NCBI GenBank assembly: GCA_963575645.1
Contig: OY754469.1
Coordinates: 12,046,001-12,110,000 of the forward strand
Length of the DNA stretch: 64,000 nucleotides
From: Xanthostigma xanthostigma
Taxonomy: Eukaryota; Arthropoda; Insecta; Raphidioptera; Raphidiidae
Reading direction: 5' to 3'
The notes under the pieces were generated by a model, which was not told the DNA's origin, did not search any database, and saw only the letters and a list, made by a program, of their open reading frames with translations. Positions 10,601 through 18,351 of the stretch are shown one piece after another; the first letter of the stretch is position 1, and each line of letters begins with the position of its first letter. The position numbers were made by a program, and so were the translations under genes.

Positions 10601-11939
10601 GAAAATTAAAGACGCTCGACAACAGCTGACGTCATAATACATTTCATAAGCGTCTATATTCAACTGTATAAAAATTTAATTATTTTATGTCAATCGCAAC
10701 TGAAGATGTATGTAGTTAATATAAAAGACTATATCTCCTTCAGAATCTTTGAAAAAAATTACTGTGGCATATATTAGAACTGTCGACATTAAAAAAAATA
10801 GATTACCTATTTTTTGTCACCAAAATTAATAGATTACTTTTTTGTTACCAAAAAATCCGCAATCATTATTCAGGTGTTCATATTAGATTAGATTGTAAAT
10901 ATGGACGCCCGAAAGCTGGGGTCAACACCATCTTAATTGTTCATATTAATTTACATAAATGTTAATGCGAAAACATTAAAAATTAAAATCTACTGCATTT
11001 TAATATTCCAAAGTTTTACTGTTGATTTTTAAATATAATTATAATTATTTTCATTGAGATTGTAAATTATAAGCTGATCAATAAAGAACCTTGCACAAAC
11101 CTTCTGAGATTTAGTTTTCGGTTAAATTGAACTAAAATGACATTATTTTTTAGTTTAAAGGTCACTAAGAAAAAGTGTCCATGGGCGCATAGCCTAGAAA
11201 CCAATAGATTTTTAGCTGCAGATATGTGTAGCGAGATTTTAAATATAGGGATATGTTTTCGAGTGCGCTAAATCCGAATAATATGTCATTAGTATTTTAT
11301 GCAGGCTGACATCTTCCATAATTACTTAATTTTCGACTATTTTTCTATTTCTAAAAAAAAGCACAGAAGTTGAACATGGAATGTGTTTGTGAATTCAATT
11401 GATTTAAACAATAAAATAAAACCATTCTCGATCAATTTAACCGAGAATCAAATCCCATAAGGTTTGTGCGGGATCCTTTGGTAAATTTTGTTTGGATTGA
11501 TTTCGAATAGTAAAAACAAAAACACGTGAAAATTCTACAAAATATTTTCTCTTCTCAACGATCGTTTCGGACATTAAGTCCGTCATCAGGAGTACAGACT
11601 AGTCTGTACTCCTGATGATGAACTTAATGTCCGAAATAATCGTTGAGAAGAGAAAATTAGAATTTTCACGTGTTTTTTGTTTTAAATATTTGTTATTGAT
11701 CATGTTCTACCAAGTGCCGAGGGAAAAATGAGTGCAAATTGAATTGATTTCGTTTCAAAATACATTTTCAAACACAAAATTTAAACCTAGAACATCGGTT
11801 TATTTTTCTATATTTTAAAAAATTCACACCGACAGGAAAATCATAAAATAATACCTACAAAAACTAAACACATCGCCGCTGCTATCATGTAGCCCCATCC
11901 GCCTTCCGGCGGCACAAGATCGTTTTTTGAGACCGTCAT
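1399..11939 (-). CDS. SLC16-type monocarboxylate transporter-like protein (gene, 3' end outside window)
   Basis: Six exons join with matching phases (0, 1, 1, 1, 2) into 403 full codons plus one base. The product is a plasma-membrane major facilitator expected to carry monocarboxylates or related small organic solutes. Diagnostic features are PPEGGWGYMIA at residues 10-20 (the SLC16 N-terminal motif before helix 1), YFVERRP at 135-141 (helix 4/5 motif), EEYGFRGT at 167-174, a polar cytosolic loop of about 100 residues (roughly 205-305), and DLTLLTDPVYVN at 314-325 entering helix 7. Helix 8 keeps Asp369 and Arg373 in the spacing of the Asp/Arg pair of MCT1. The Lys of helix 1 important in MCT1 is not present (GPWQAF, 32-37). 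Start chosen: the ATG at 11937-11939, a few residues before the motif. Helices beyond about 8 or 9 are missing because the gene runs off position 1. Introns are about 2.0 kb, 69 nt, 1.7 kb, 1.3 kb and 4.3 kb and are full of MITEs. Family assignment is firm; the substrate is unknown. Confidence 0.9.
1809..2038. mobile_element. Short Penelope-like element, family A, copy 1 with 13-bp target duplication
   Basis: The element body is 1822-2025, flanked by AATAGTAAGTAAA at 1809-1821 and 2026-2038. It starts with AATCTTTGATTAACGTCTGA and ends TTTTATTTATTTG. It is largely palindromic: AAATTGTCGACCAATTTTT recurs inverted near the other end. The minus strand at 1925-1950 has stem II and GAAAC of a hammerhead core, but the CTGAAGA part is deleted here. 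It lies in intron 5 of the transporter. Confidence 0.75.
2049..2911. mobile_element. hAT DNA transposon derivative with 8-bp target duplication
   Basis: The perfect duplication GATCCAGA lies at 2049-2056 and 2904-2911. The body 2057-2903 starts CAGGGCCGTAAC and ends GTTACGGCCCTG, a typical hAT terminal inverted repeat. It contains the C-terminal end of its own transposase on the minus strand (2298-2543). The rest of the transposase is deleted. It lies in transporter intron 5. Confidence 0.88.
2298..2543 (-). pseudogene. hAT transposase C-terminal dimerisation region (truncated)
   Basis: An 81-codon open stretch ends at a natural TAA (2298-2300). It contains VALRIFLTLPVTTASYERSF, then KLKLIKNYLRSSLSQQRLSN, and near the end EIDFNNIIDEFAEKKARR. 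This is the conserved C-terminal region of hAT transposases of the zinc-finger MYM-type 1-like group, where catalytic-domain end and dimerisation segment meet. It is preceded by a stop codon in frame and no N-terminal part, so it is a remnant of a defective element. The protein would have acted in the nucleus on the CAGGGCCGTAAC ends that bound this element. Confidence 0.85.
2912..3207. repeat. GC-rich hAT-like debris in intron 5
   Basis: A run of CG-rich sequence at about 3098-3175 (CGCCGACGCCGCGCC, poly-C, TAGATCTGGCCCTG) resembles the right end of another CAGGGCC-type hAT element, but no left end or duplication is visible. Nothing coding is seen. Confidence 0.3.
3208..3445. mobile_element. 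Palindromic Penelope-like element with hammerhead-like cores
   Basis: Arms of about 110 bp run from GTTAACAATTTTGTAGACAA (about 3208) to the matching inverse ending about 3445. The right arm carries CTGAGGA at 3337-3343, a GAAG/CTTC stem II and GAAACG at 3360-3365, followed by TTAGTC. The left arm carries the decayed mirror image on the minus strand (3294-3322, TAAGGA and GAAATG). It lies in transporter intron 5. Confidence 0.65.
3446..4530. other. Intronic sequence without recognised gene
   Basis: AT-rich. The only structure noted is a direct repeat (TGTGTTTCATAACAACAATAG) at about 3458-3479 and 3885-3906. No exon-like stretch fits the transporter. Confidence 0.4.
4531..5740. mobile_element. 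Inverted-repeat element with hammerhead-like ends
   Basis: Inverted arms of about 110 bp: the left runs from AAGGAAATTTATTTTGATTG to about 4640, the right from about 5625 to AAATAAATTTCCTT at 5740. The left arm on the minus strand (4597-4625) reads CTGAGAA, an A/T stem and GAAACG. The right arm on the plus strand (5642-5670) reads CTGAGGA with the GAAA changed to CAAA. The inside is AT-rich and contains a second, separate hairpin at 5460-5586. Confidence 0.6.
5460..5586. repeat. Long hairpin (MITE-like palindrome)
   Basis: Arms of about 50 bp begin ATTGAAAAATCACAGGAAA and end with the inverse. They share GGTTAAAGATGAGATAACACC, separated by about 25 nt. The arms are near-identical, suggesting a young insertion inside the 4531-5740 element. 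No duplication is identified. Confidence 0.6.
5967..6213 (-). CDS. Transporter exon 5 (central cytosolic loop)
   Basis: The acceptor is TTGATTTTTAG ending at 6214 and the donor is TTTTG|GTATAA. The exon is 247 nt, entering in phase 1 and leaving in phase 2. It encodes a charged loop without hydrophobic segments: EPRKISGALSRGGSQELME, then EKLLPENGNVCDVE, ending DKKKGF. Such a variable loop between helices 6 and 7 is usual in SLC16 proteins. Joined to exon 6 it reads KKKGFCNSIVESMDLTLL, which fits related insect proteins. A same-length open frame on the plus strand is a shadow. Confidence 0.8.
6325..6700 (+). repeat. Dispersed repeat E (ACTAGCGGTCCC start)
   Basis: It begins ACTAGCGGTCCCTCCCGGTT and runs through AACGGTTCAGTGGTTTCGGAG to GCGTGGACAAACATCG. 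The same sequence occurs inverted at 28715-29099, at matching length. The two copies share the CTATTAGTTCAGAAGCAA-type motifs. A retroposon-like or Helitron-like short repeat; the class is not resolved. It lies in transporter intron 4. Confidence 0.6.
6731..6950. mobile_element. Small hAT-like MITE
   Basis: It begins CAGGGCCGTAACTAG and ends GTACGGCCCTG, the same ends as the larger hAT at 2057-2903. The flanking 8 bp do not match well, so insertion boundaries are less certain. Intron 4. Confidence 0.55.
7122..7352. mobile_element. MITE with long terminal inverted repeats
   Basis: It starts CCATAGAGACATAAGTAACTAG and ends AATATCTCTATGG. The arms of about 75 bp share AGTGAAAGTGTC and GAGAGAGA blocks in inverse order. 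Intron 4. The superfamily is unknown. Confidence 0.5.
7488..7805 (-). CDS. Transporter exon 4 (helices 4-6)
   Basis: The acceptor is GCTGGTTTCAG ending at 7806 and the donor GAAG|GTAAGT at 7487. The exon is 318 nt, phase 1 to phase 1. It encodes GIGFGLITPVTFASL, YFVERRPMINGITQTG, LEEYGFRGTV and GCVIMQPVERHM, followed by a polar tail. Each of these blocks has a counterpart in SLC16 transporters (helix 4-5 motif and the YGFRG loop before helix 6). Confidence 0.92.
7860..8425. mobile_element. Non-autonomous hAT element in intron 3
   Basis: The body 7868-8417 starts CAGCGTTGCCAG and ends CTGGCAACGCTG. The flanks ATGGTATG and CTGGTATG agree at seven of eight positions. The inside carries GGGACA/GCGGGA blocks in inverse order near both ends. 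No transposase is readable. Confidence 0.75.
8570..9180. repeat. Intron 3 sequence with a GC-rich block and a short tandem duplication
   Basis: AAGCTATTGCATA near 8656 recurs inverted near 9160-9180, suggesting a terminal-repeat element. Inside, 8985-9140 is GC-rich, and GGTGTTAGGTTTT plus CGTTACGGAAT is duplicated in tandem at about 9068-9126. No coding potential is recognised. Confidence 0.4.
9521..9664 (-). CDS. Transporter exon 3 (helices 2-3)
   Basis: It follows a 69-nt intron whose acceptor is ATTCTTCTAG, and leaves in phase 1 at TTCAAG|GTACAA. It encodes GLLTNKLTTMFSLRQVG, then a hydrophobic helix GALLFFTGSVLTIF, then ITELAIANGILQG. This matches the helix 2-3 region of SLC16 proteins. 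Without the 69-nt intron the reading would carry 23 extra residues not expected in the family. Confidence 0.85.
9734..9860 (-). CDS. Transporter exon 2 (helices 1-2)
   Basis: The acceptor is AATATTTTTCAG and the exon is phase 0. It encodes GCIVGPWQAFGLVFSNFLKE, then RGDETSISTLIFCIF. The donor is ATGG|GTAAGA at 9733. The block corresponds to the end of helix 1, the extracellular loop with the charged motif, and helix 2. The position of the MCT1 helix-1 lysine is occupied by an uncharged residue. Confidence 0.88.
9933..10465. mobile_element. MITE family D, copy 1
   Basis: Long inverted ends: GGATTCCGCACAATGC at the left and TTGTGCGGGATCC at the right, followed inward by CGGTTAAATTGATCG and ACCAATAGATTTTTAGCTAC. 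The same family is at 11083-11480, 17430-17943 and 33894-34370. No coding capacity. This copy lies in transporter intron 1. Confidence 0.7.
11083..11480. mobile_element. MITE family D, copy 2 (shorter)
   Basis: Same ends and inner blocks as 9933-10465 (GGTTAAATTGAACTAAAATG left, TCAATTTAACCGAGAATC right) but shortened in the right half. It sits about 0.6 kb from copy 1 in the same intron. Confidence 0.68.
11515..11690. mobile_element. Near-perfect palindromic Penelope-like element
   Basis: Arms of about 80 bp meet at ACAGACTAGTCTGT (11594-11607), running outward to AACACGTGAAAATTCTA and its inverse. Each arm has one hammerhead-like core pointing outward: the left one (minus strand) is intact, the right one (plus, 11612-11640) has mutations in the second stem strand and GAAAT instead of GAAAC. 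Intron 1. Confidence 0.75.
11554..11592 (-). ncRNA. Hammerhead-ribozyme-like motif, best copy
   Basis: On the minus strand, in order: CTC (stem I), CTGATGA core, one extra C, GGAC-TTAAT-GTCC (stem II and loop), GAAA core, C-GATC-G (two-base-pair stem III with A-U), TT, then GAG pairing back to CTC. All catalytic-core positions of the hammerhead consensus are present. The cleavage site would follow the second T of GTT. The extra base between the core A and stem II departs from the textbook form. Hammerhead motifs are known in terminal repeats of Penelope-like elements. Activity is not shown here. Confidence 0.65.
11859..11939 (-). CDS. Transporter exon 1 (start codon and SLC16 motif)
   Basis: ATG at 11937-11939. 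It encodes 27 residues, MTVSKNDLVPPEGGWGY followed by the start of helix 1, and ends in phase 0 at TTT|GTAGGT. A second possible donor four bases on (GTATTA) would break the phase. The PPEGGWG block just before the first helix is the family signature. No upstream in-frame start is more convincing. A 5' untranslated exon farther upstream is possible. Confidence 0.85.
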
Positions 11940-12315
11940 CTTTCGATCGACCACTTGTCTTCAGATCTAATTTTGCGTCTTTACGGCCACTTTATTTAAT
12001 CATTATTTTACGCTATTCGAAATTCACCGGCAAGAATATGAAACTGAATGAACCCAACGACTTAAGAAACTATTGTGTGAGCGTATTTACTAATGTGATT
12101 TGTAATTTCTTATCACACGTTTTATTTACTTAAAAATTAAAACTGACAACTTTAATTAGGAATAATAAACTGCCGTGTTTGGCATTCAAAATTTCGTTCG
12201 TGCAGCACAGGAGCATATTTAATACACGACTGTGACAGAATTTTCTGTCACGGATGTAAAAGTGAGGTCACGCGAACGCTTAAAAACTATATCTGAGACG
12301 CTATTTGACTCTTAC

Positions 12316-12573
12316 TTTTTGACGTGATATAACGTCTTATAAATTGATGAAACACCGGCTGCACGCACGAAAAAGTGTCACGTTCCGCCTGAGCCTGAGC
12401 GTGCAAGCGAGAGCGCGGTATATAAGCAATAGAGAGGCACGATCGGCCCAAGCGTCGGCTTGTACGCATTTCTCTCTCTTCTCGCGTGACGTCAGAGAGT
12501 TCATCAATGTTTCTTTATGACGTTATCACGTAAAACTATCGTCCGTAAACCGACTTTACAGACAACCAATTTT
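12316..12573. mobile_element. Repeat family C, copy 1
   Basis: From GACGTGATATAACGTC to CCGACTTTACAGACAACCAA. The inner ACGTGATAACGTC block occurs at both ends in inverse orientation, with TTGATGAA next to it. Other copies: 36693-37235, 42402-43105, 48601-48817, 62457-62700. Copy 1 and the 62457 copy share a GC-rich middle (TTCCGCCTGAGCCTGAGCG). A 60-codon open frame inside is a chance feature of this repeat. It lies upstream of the transporter start. Confidence 0.7.
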
Positions 12574-12782
12574 TGTCTTAAAATGTTCACATCGTAGTAT
12601 TAGTCCACAGGAATTTTTATTTCGCTTAAATGTAACCGTTTTACATGATAAAACAGCACTAAACATTTTAAATAAAAAGTTGGCGCGAGAATCATATATT
12701 TAATACCCTCTATATTGCTAGCAAAGATCGGGAGAAAGACTTAAACACTACGGTGCAAACATATATACGTCTGTCTCACTTA

Positions 12783-13037
12783 TTATACTCTGAGTCCCCT
12801 GCTCTTGCCCGTAAATGGATGCGCGTCAGTTTGCACCTGTGAAAGGGAGGTGGCTTGCTCTATTCCACTTACTAATTGCCCCACTACAGCGGCGACACCT
12901 GCGCACAACGGGTCAAGTAAAAAGAAGGAGATAGAAACAGTCATTTGTTGTCTCACTTCATGGGCCGTGCTTCCACTTACGACCACTAGCAATATAGAAG
13001 TTATTAAATATATTATGGCGAGAACACGAACCGCCAT
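12783..13037 (-). CDS. Possible first exon of a small secreted protein
   Basis: It starts at ATG 13035-13037 in the favourable context AAACATGG. It encodes MAVRVLAIIYLITSILLVVV, a convincing signal peptide, then SGSTAHEVRQQM and a hydrophobic second half. The open frame runs 84 codons to a TAA at 12783. However, a consensus donor GTAAGT at 12867-12872 would end the exon in phase 0 after 55 codons (12873). I do not recognise the family and find no second exon. It could instead be a 5' part of an uncharacterised gene or chance. An overlapping plus-strand frame looks less protein-like. Confidence 0.3.
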   Translation of the reverse strand: MAVRVLAIIYLITSILLVVVSGSTAHEVRQQMTVSISFFLLDPLCAGVAAVVGQLVSGIEQATSLSQVQTDAHPFTGKSRGLRV

Positions 13038-13398
13038 GTTTATTTAATATGGCGTCGTTATTGTAGTATACAAACAAGTGCCAAATAAGGATCGGTATCG
13101 TTTACACGAAGTTCGCTTAGTGTGTACTCACGTTTGTGTGTTTACTACAAGTCTGACGTCACACTTCAAACCATCGTGGCAGGCAGCGTGTTTTGACATG
13201 TTACAAAATTTCAATTTAAAAATTGAAATAATAGATCAACCCCGTGTTTTTGTGAATTACAAACCGATAATTTCTAATGAAATAGTTATTTCTGCAAATT
13301 ATATTTTAGGTATTTCAAATGAAATATGGCCGTTAATTAACAAACTCGATTCAATTGCATAAGTATTTAAAATACTAAACAAACTGATAAAATTCCAG

Positions 13399-13838
13399 TG
13401 AAACACGAAGCTAGTTTTGCCGCTAGATTTCATGCTAGGTTTCAAGCTTGCTGTGGCGCTGACTTTCGTTAAGGCTTTTACGTGTTCGCTTCACACGATG
13501 CGTGTATTGAAGCTTGCTTTGTGAACGCGTTTGTAGCGCGCGTAGTGATAGTTCGAATATTAACAAAAGTGAACGTTTATTGTTTCTGAACAGAACACAC
13601 GCCATGTTTGTTTTTGAGCGTTTGTTCACGTCGCCCACGTTTCCTGTTTGGTTCTTGTTCAAAACAAGCAGACAAACAAGCATGAAAAATAGCTCTGATT
13701 TTGATTTTGAAATTCATATTGTGACCACGCACGTGAGCCTGCAGTGACGTCATTTCCATCCTCGTAGCCAGTGCGCCAACCAGCATAAGTCCTAGCAGTG
13801 ATTCTAGCGGCAAAACTAGCCTCGTGTGCAGCGGCCTT
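13399..13838. mobile_element. hAT-like MITE family G, copy 1
   Basis: Left end about GAAGCTAGTTTTGCCGCTAG; right end CTAGCGGCAAAACTAGCCTC followed by GTGTGCAGCGGCC. The same ends recur at 14124-15212 and 26607-27053. Open frames on both strands within it recur in the other copies with many changes and are not genes. Confidence 0.6.
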
Positions 13839-14504
13839 TTATCGAAATGTCAAATAATATGCTGATTGAAATAGTTCTGGTTAGATGAAAACAGTAGTCT
13901 AATTTTAAATAAAGTAAATATAATTTTATCTTCAGATATAGTAAATAATTGCGATACCAAAGAATTGTCTTAACATTTTTTCATCTAATAATAAACAGGT
14001 AAATACCCAATGCTACACGAGAAGAAGTCAGCTTTCAAACAGTAAAATATTTTTTTCAAATCGGTTCAGTAGCTCCTGATACTATCCGCGACAAACATAT
14101 ACAAACTTTTCCTTTCTATAAAGGCCGCTGCACACGAGACTGGATTTTCCGCCAGATTCCTTGCTAGATTTGACTACTTATAGTTTTCTAGCGCTGGTTT
14201 CCTTGATTGCTTTTATGTGCTCGCTTCACACGAGACGTCGTTTCAAGCTAGTTTTGTAGGTAGGTTCGGTGCGCGCGCAGTGATAATTAGAACGGTAACA
14301 AAAGTAGATGTATTTATTTGTTGTACGTTTGTCCGTGTTGTCCACGTGATAAGATACTGGTTCCTGATTGGTTCTTGCTCAGAGCAAGTAGAGGACCTAG
14401 CACGAAAATAGCCCCTGTTCTAATTTTAAAGTCAATTTTGTGAGCCAGCAGGCGAGCCCGCAGTGACGTCATTTTAAGTCTCGTAGCCAGAAGAAGTCCC
14501 AACA

Positions 14505-15179
14505 CACTGCAAATCAGAAGTGTGTTAATTTGACACGCCACAGCGTGTTATTTTTTGTAGTCGTTTTAAACACACAAACAGGGGTGTTAATTTCATTACA
14601 CTTACGCGTGCTTCAATCTGTTTGACCTGTATCGTGTTCACAGACTAACAGACGCACAGAGTTTTTCCAAAAATATGTTTCTTTTGGATTCGGGCGACCT
14701 CAAAACGAAAATATATTGTAAAGTTTTGAAAAGTGATTTTTGACCTAAACTAGTAATATATTCCCCACTTGTGGGTTGGAAGGGTAAAAGTAGTATTAGT
14801 TATTTAATAAATTTCTTTCATCTTAAAAATAAAAAAAATGAATTGTTTATTTTTCAAATAGTATATTTATGCTGACTTGAACACGTGTTACTTCAAGTTT
14901 CTCCATTCTAAAGCCACACCTAAGAGTGTAAAATAAACTTACACGTGTTATTTCAACACACCTATCTATGTATATGTAGTACCTAATTGTGTTATTCTCG
15001 TGCTGTGTCACCAAATGTGTTTTGATTCTAAGACACATAACTGTGTTAGTATTGCATATTACACGTGTCGATGTAACACGTCGTGTACTAAAATCATATT
15101 TTTTTAACATGGTAAAAAGAATAAACACGCTTATACGCGTTGAAATAACACAGTTTGCAACACGCCTAGATTTGCAGTG
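14505..15179. mobile_element. GTGTTA-rich element nested in family G copy 2
   Basis: Bounded by CACTGCAAATC and its inverse GATTTGCAGTG. The two ends (14505-14625 and 14876-15165) are unusually dense in ACACGTGT, GTGTTA and TAACAC words on both strands. The centre is occupied by yet another repeat (14600-14800). No coding capacity. Confidence 0.5.
14600..14800 (-). repeat. Fragment of repeat family FH
   Basis: The stretch GACCTGTATCGTGTTCACAG to TTCCCCACTTGTGGGTTGG matches, inverted, the start of the longer copy at 25903-26075 and the part at 23876-24030. It is the innermost layer of a three-level nest. Confidence 0.6.
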
Positions 15180-15212
15180 CAGTGTTTCTAGCCTCGTGTG
15201 CAGCGGTCTTAA

Positions 15213-15619
15213 CATACTTTGCGATTAACTTTCAATTATTGTTTCAATATCCTGAGAGAAAAATATCTGCTCGAAACCGACAAAAGTAAACAACAGTAGG
15301 AACACAAACCTCAGAGTTAATTAACTAACGAACTTGAGACAATAAAGTGAATTAAATGTTATTACATCTTTACTTTGTCGGACATTAATTGAGTTTCTCT
15401 TCACTATAATTATCCAGCAGATTTCCTTCCTCTGATTAATAGTGGTTCTAATTTAAAAAGGTTGATTGTGTGATATTTTATCAGACAAATACCAATGCGA
15501 TCTTTTCAATCGAGAATGAAAAACTTTCCGTTTAACGAAACTTACTGATGTAAGCTGCAATTAATATTACAAATTTCGTCTCTATTTAAGGCTATAACGT
15601 TGTTTTTTCTCATATTTTT
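15213..15619. other. No feature recognised
   Basis: AT-rich sequence with no open frame, inverted repeat or exon-like signal that I can support. Confidence 0.4.
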
Positions 15620-15810
15620 ACACGACGGGGAACATATTATGTAGGTAACCATGGCAACGAATAGCAAATATTATATTGAATACTAGCCATTACCCGCGTC
15701 ACCTCACGCGATATCAGAAATTTTATTTTCTTTATTATAATCAAATGTCGACATTTTTGAAGTTGGAATGGTCCCGTCGCCCAATTGGCTGGATTTTTTT
15801 TGAATATTTT
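15620..15810 (+). repeat. Repeat family FH, 3' part
   Basis: GGTAACCATGGCAACGAATAG through CCATTACCCGCGTCACCTCA to CCCAATTGGCTGG is almost identical to 26397-26570 and occurs inverted at 23056-23200 and 34930-35090. Confidence 0.7.
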
Positions 15811-15973
15811 GACGTTCATCCAAAAATCCGACCGATCGATGGCGTTAGTGTAAACGTCAAAAAAAAGTTTCACAATATAATAATGTTTTATCCTAACCCA
15901 ATTGCACACAAAACTTCCACTAACTTTATAATGCATTACAACTATGCACTTCACAAAAGGTTAATAAACAACA

Positions 15974-16260
15974 TTTCATGTTCAGCGATTACATTTTTTT
16001 TTTCAAGTTCTATTGTTATACGCTCACTGATTTGTCAAGTTGAAAGCAAACCACGATGAAGATAATTTGTATAAATCTTTTTTTTATAGATAAAGAAGTG
16101 TGACTGTCTTTCATGTCCAGCGATTAAAAAAATATTTTTTTTCAAGCTCTATTGTTTACGCTCATTGATTTGTCAAGTTGAAAGCAAACCACGATGAAGA
16201 TAATTTGTATAAATCTCTTTTTATAGATAAAGAAGTGTGACTGTCTTTCATGTTCAGCAT
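15974..16260. repeat. Tandem repeat, period about 136 bp
   Basis: The word TTTCATGTTCAGC starts units at 15974, 16109 and 16246. Two full units and a partial third share GTCAAGTTGAAAGCAAACC and ATAAAGAAGTGTGACTGTC. It lies directly after the FH fragment. Confidence 0.75.
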
Positions 16261-16626
16261 TTAAAAAATATTTTTGCACGACTCCCTAGAAAAAATTGCT
16301 GCTTTTCATTTCTGTATAGCGGTTATAAAAAGATCCTTTTTCACACTAATGCGTACAGTAAAACAAAAGTATAATTCGATTTTACTAATCCAATTAATTT
16401 TTTAATAATAATTATACTGAATATGTGTTTTTCAGTGCAACAACATAAACACAATATCGCCTTAACTGGTTATAAAAATTTCAATAACTAGTGTGACCTG
16501 TGCGAATTATTCGCACTAAATAAGTATAATAATCATCACTTTACAAAATTATTTTTTAAATATGATTGCAGGTATTCAATTCGTTTCTAATTTTGCACAC
16601 TGCTTATAACGAACGTTCTTCTTTTT

Positions 16627-16930
16627 GTTGTATTACAATATGAAGCTCAGATGACAGATCGAAGAAATATTTTACTAAAATTGTCATATAGAGGCGCAAG
16701 TAGCAAAAGCGTTGAGCTAAGCCGTCAGATGGCATCATGCAGCATTGCTGTGACGTTGTTCAGCTTTGCTCGCTGTTTCAAAATTAAAGCCGTCAGGTGG
16801 CAGTATGCAGTATTGTGTCTGTTGTATTACAATATGAAGGTCAGATGACAGATCGAAGTGTTGACGTTGTTTAAAAATTAAAGCCGTCAGATGGCAGACG
16901 TTGTTCAGCGTTGCTGTATTTTAATAAATT
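16627..16930. repeat. Imperfect local repeats with GCCGTCAGATGGCAG units
   Basis: TTGTATTACAATATGAAG occurs at about 16627 and 16822. AAAGCCGTCAGRTGGCAG-like words occur at about 16720, 16786 and 16883. Looks like a degenerate tandem array of mixed spacing. Confidence 0.45.
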
Positions 16931-17429
16931 TACAAAAACAAAAGCAATAACAAATTTTTTAGTTGTCGATGTCAGTAGAGCAAGCAATTATCTGTAAAAT
17001 GATATATAAATAATTTATGTGGAGAAATTGTGAGGTTTTTTCTAAAAAGGGAGGCAAACATCTTTAACCTTAGCGTATTAATATATACGATTACAGTTAT
17101 TTGATAAATGCTCATTTGACACAATGTTAAAAGAGCATGAAAAATTCCGGGCGGTAAACGGTGCCGCCGTCACGCACACAAGCTACTTATTATTTGGTTA
17201 CGATGAGGTGTTAAAATTGGCATTTACGCGAGTGAATTTGCAGACAAAATCAACGCACAAACGATGAAAACCACAAGAGAAAAGCTCGCACTTTGTATAT
17301 TAAGACGCCTAATATATACTTTTGAGCGAACATGTGGTGAGAGCGCTTAGTCAGCTTAGTACTCTTAAAACAGGTATTAATATTAAACCTTTGAATATTG
17401 CACAGACTATACATACGAGAAGATACTAT
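16931..17429. other. No feature recognised
   Basis: AT-rich with one short GC-rich patch at about 17145-17180. No supported gene or repeat boundary. Confidence 0.4.
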
Positions 17430-17943
17430 AGGAGTCCGCACAAATCTTATGAAATTTGGTTCTCGGTTAAATTGATCGAAAATGATTTTATTTTATAGTT
17501 TAAAGGTCGCTAAGAAAAAGTGTAAATGGGCGCGAACTAATAGATTTTTAGCTACAGATATGTTTAGCGAGATTTTAGATATAGGGATATCCATTGAATT
17601 CACAAACATGTACCATGTTCAAATGTGCTTTTTTTTAGAAATAGAAAAATAGTCGAAAACTAGTGTTGGCAGGTGTCACCCTGTATAAAATAATAATTTC
17701 ATATTCGGATTCAGCGTATTTGAAAACATATTTCTAGAGCTTAGGATTTTTTAAGATTGTGAATTCACTGGATATTCCTATATTTCAAATCTCGCTAAAC
17801 ATATCTGTAGCTAAAAATCTATTGGTTTTCAGGCTGTGCACCCATGGACACTTTTTCTTAGTGACTTTTAAACTATAAAATAAAACCATTTTCGTTCAAG
17901 TCAACCGAGAGCTAAATCCCATAAGGTTTGTGCGGGGTCCTTT
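17430..17943. mobile_element. MITE family D, copy 3
   Basis: Left AGGAGTCCGCACAAATC, right GGTTTGTGCGGGGTCC. Inner blocks match the copies in transporter intron 1, including ACCATGTTCAA and the central GTCACCCTGTATAAAATAA. Confidence 0.7.
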
Positions 17944-18035
17944 TCTTTGAGCGGCGCTCAAAAGAAATTGTACAGTCCTATAATTAAATAATTTAAACTG
18001 ACTGACTGACAGAGAGTGCACAGCATAAACCGGTG

Positions 18036-18351
18036 GGCCTAGATTAGTGGTTTCCAAACTTATCTGACCTACCGCCCAGAAAAAATATTACTCAGCGCCT
18101 CCTGGAAATTATTTTTTTAAATTTTAATAGAAATTAAACCCAAAGATATATTTATTAATGTTTCTACCTTTTTCGTAAGATATAGTAAAGAAGGGTGTAA
18201 ATTAGAAACATTGCAGTTTGAAATTATGAAACTATTTATTGAACTCATTCATCATCCCCAAATGCACCTGTGGCAATCACTGCCCCCCTGGATCGCTGCA
18301 GCATCCACCAGGGGGCGGTAGCGCTCATTTTGGGAATCACTGGTCTAGATA
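18036..18351. mobile_element. Non-autonomous hAT element
   Basis: The body 18044-18343 runs from TAGTGGTTTCCAAAC to TTTGGGAATCACTG. Flanks GCCTAGAT and GTCTAGAT agree at seven of eight positions. GGGGGCGGTA and TACCGCCC-type blocks face each other near the ends. No transposase is present. Confidence 0.7.

Larger units (their letters stand above)
14124..15212. mobile_element. MITE family G, copy 2, interrupted by a second element
   Basis: Starts AAGGCCGCTGCACACGAG and ends CTCGTGTGCAGCGGTCTT. Compared with the 440-bp copy 1 it carries about 650 extra bases, which are an element of their own (14505-15179). Confidence 0.65.

Noticed and set aside
12287-12469. Open frame shared with 62520-62759 (RSRLHAQAQAERDTF)
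   Set aside because: The shared residues come from near-identical family C DNA. The frames have different starts and stops, and the other C copies break them.
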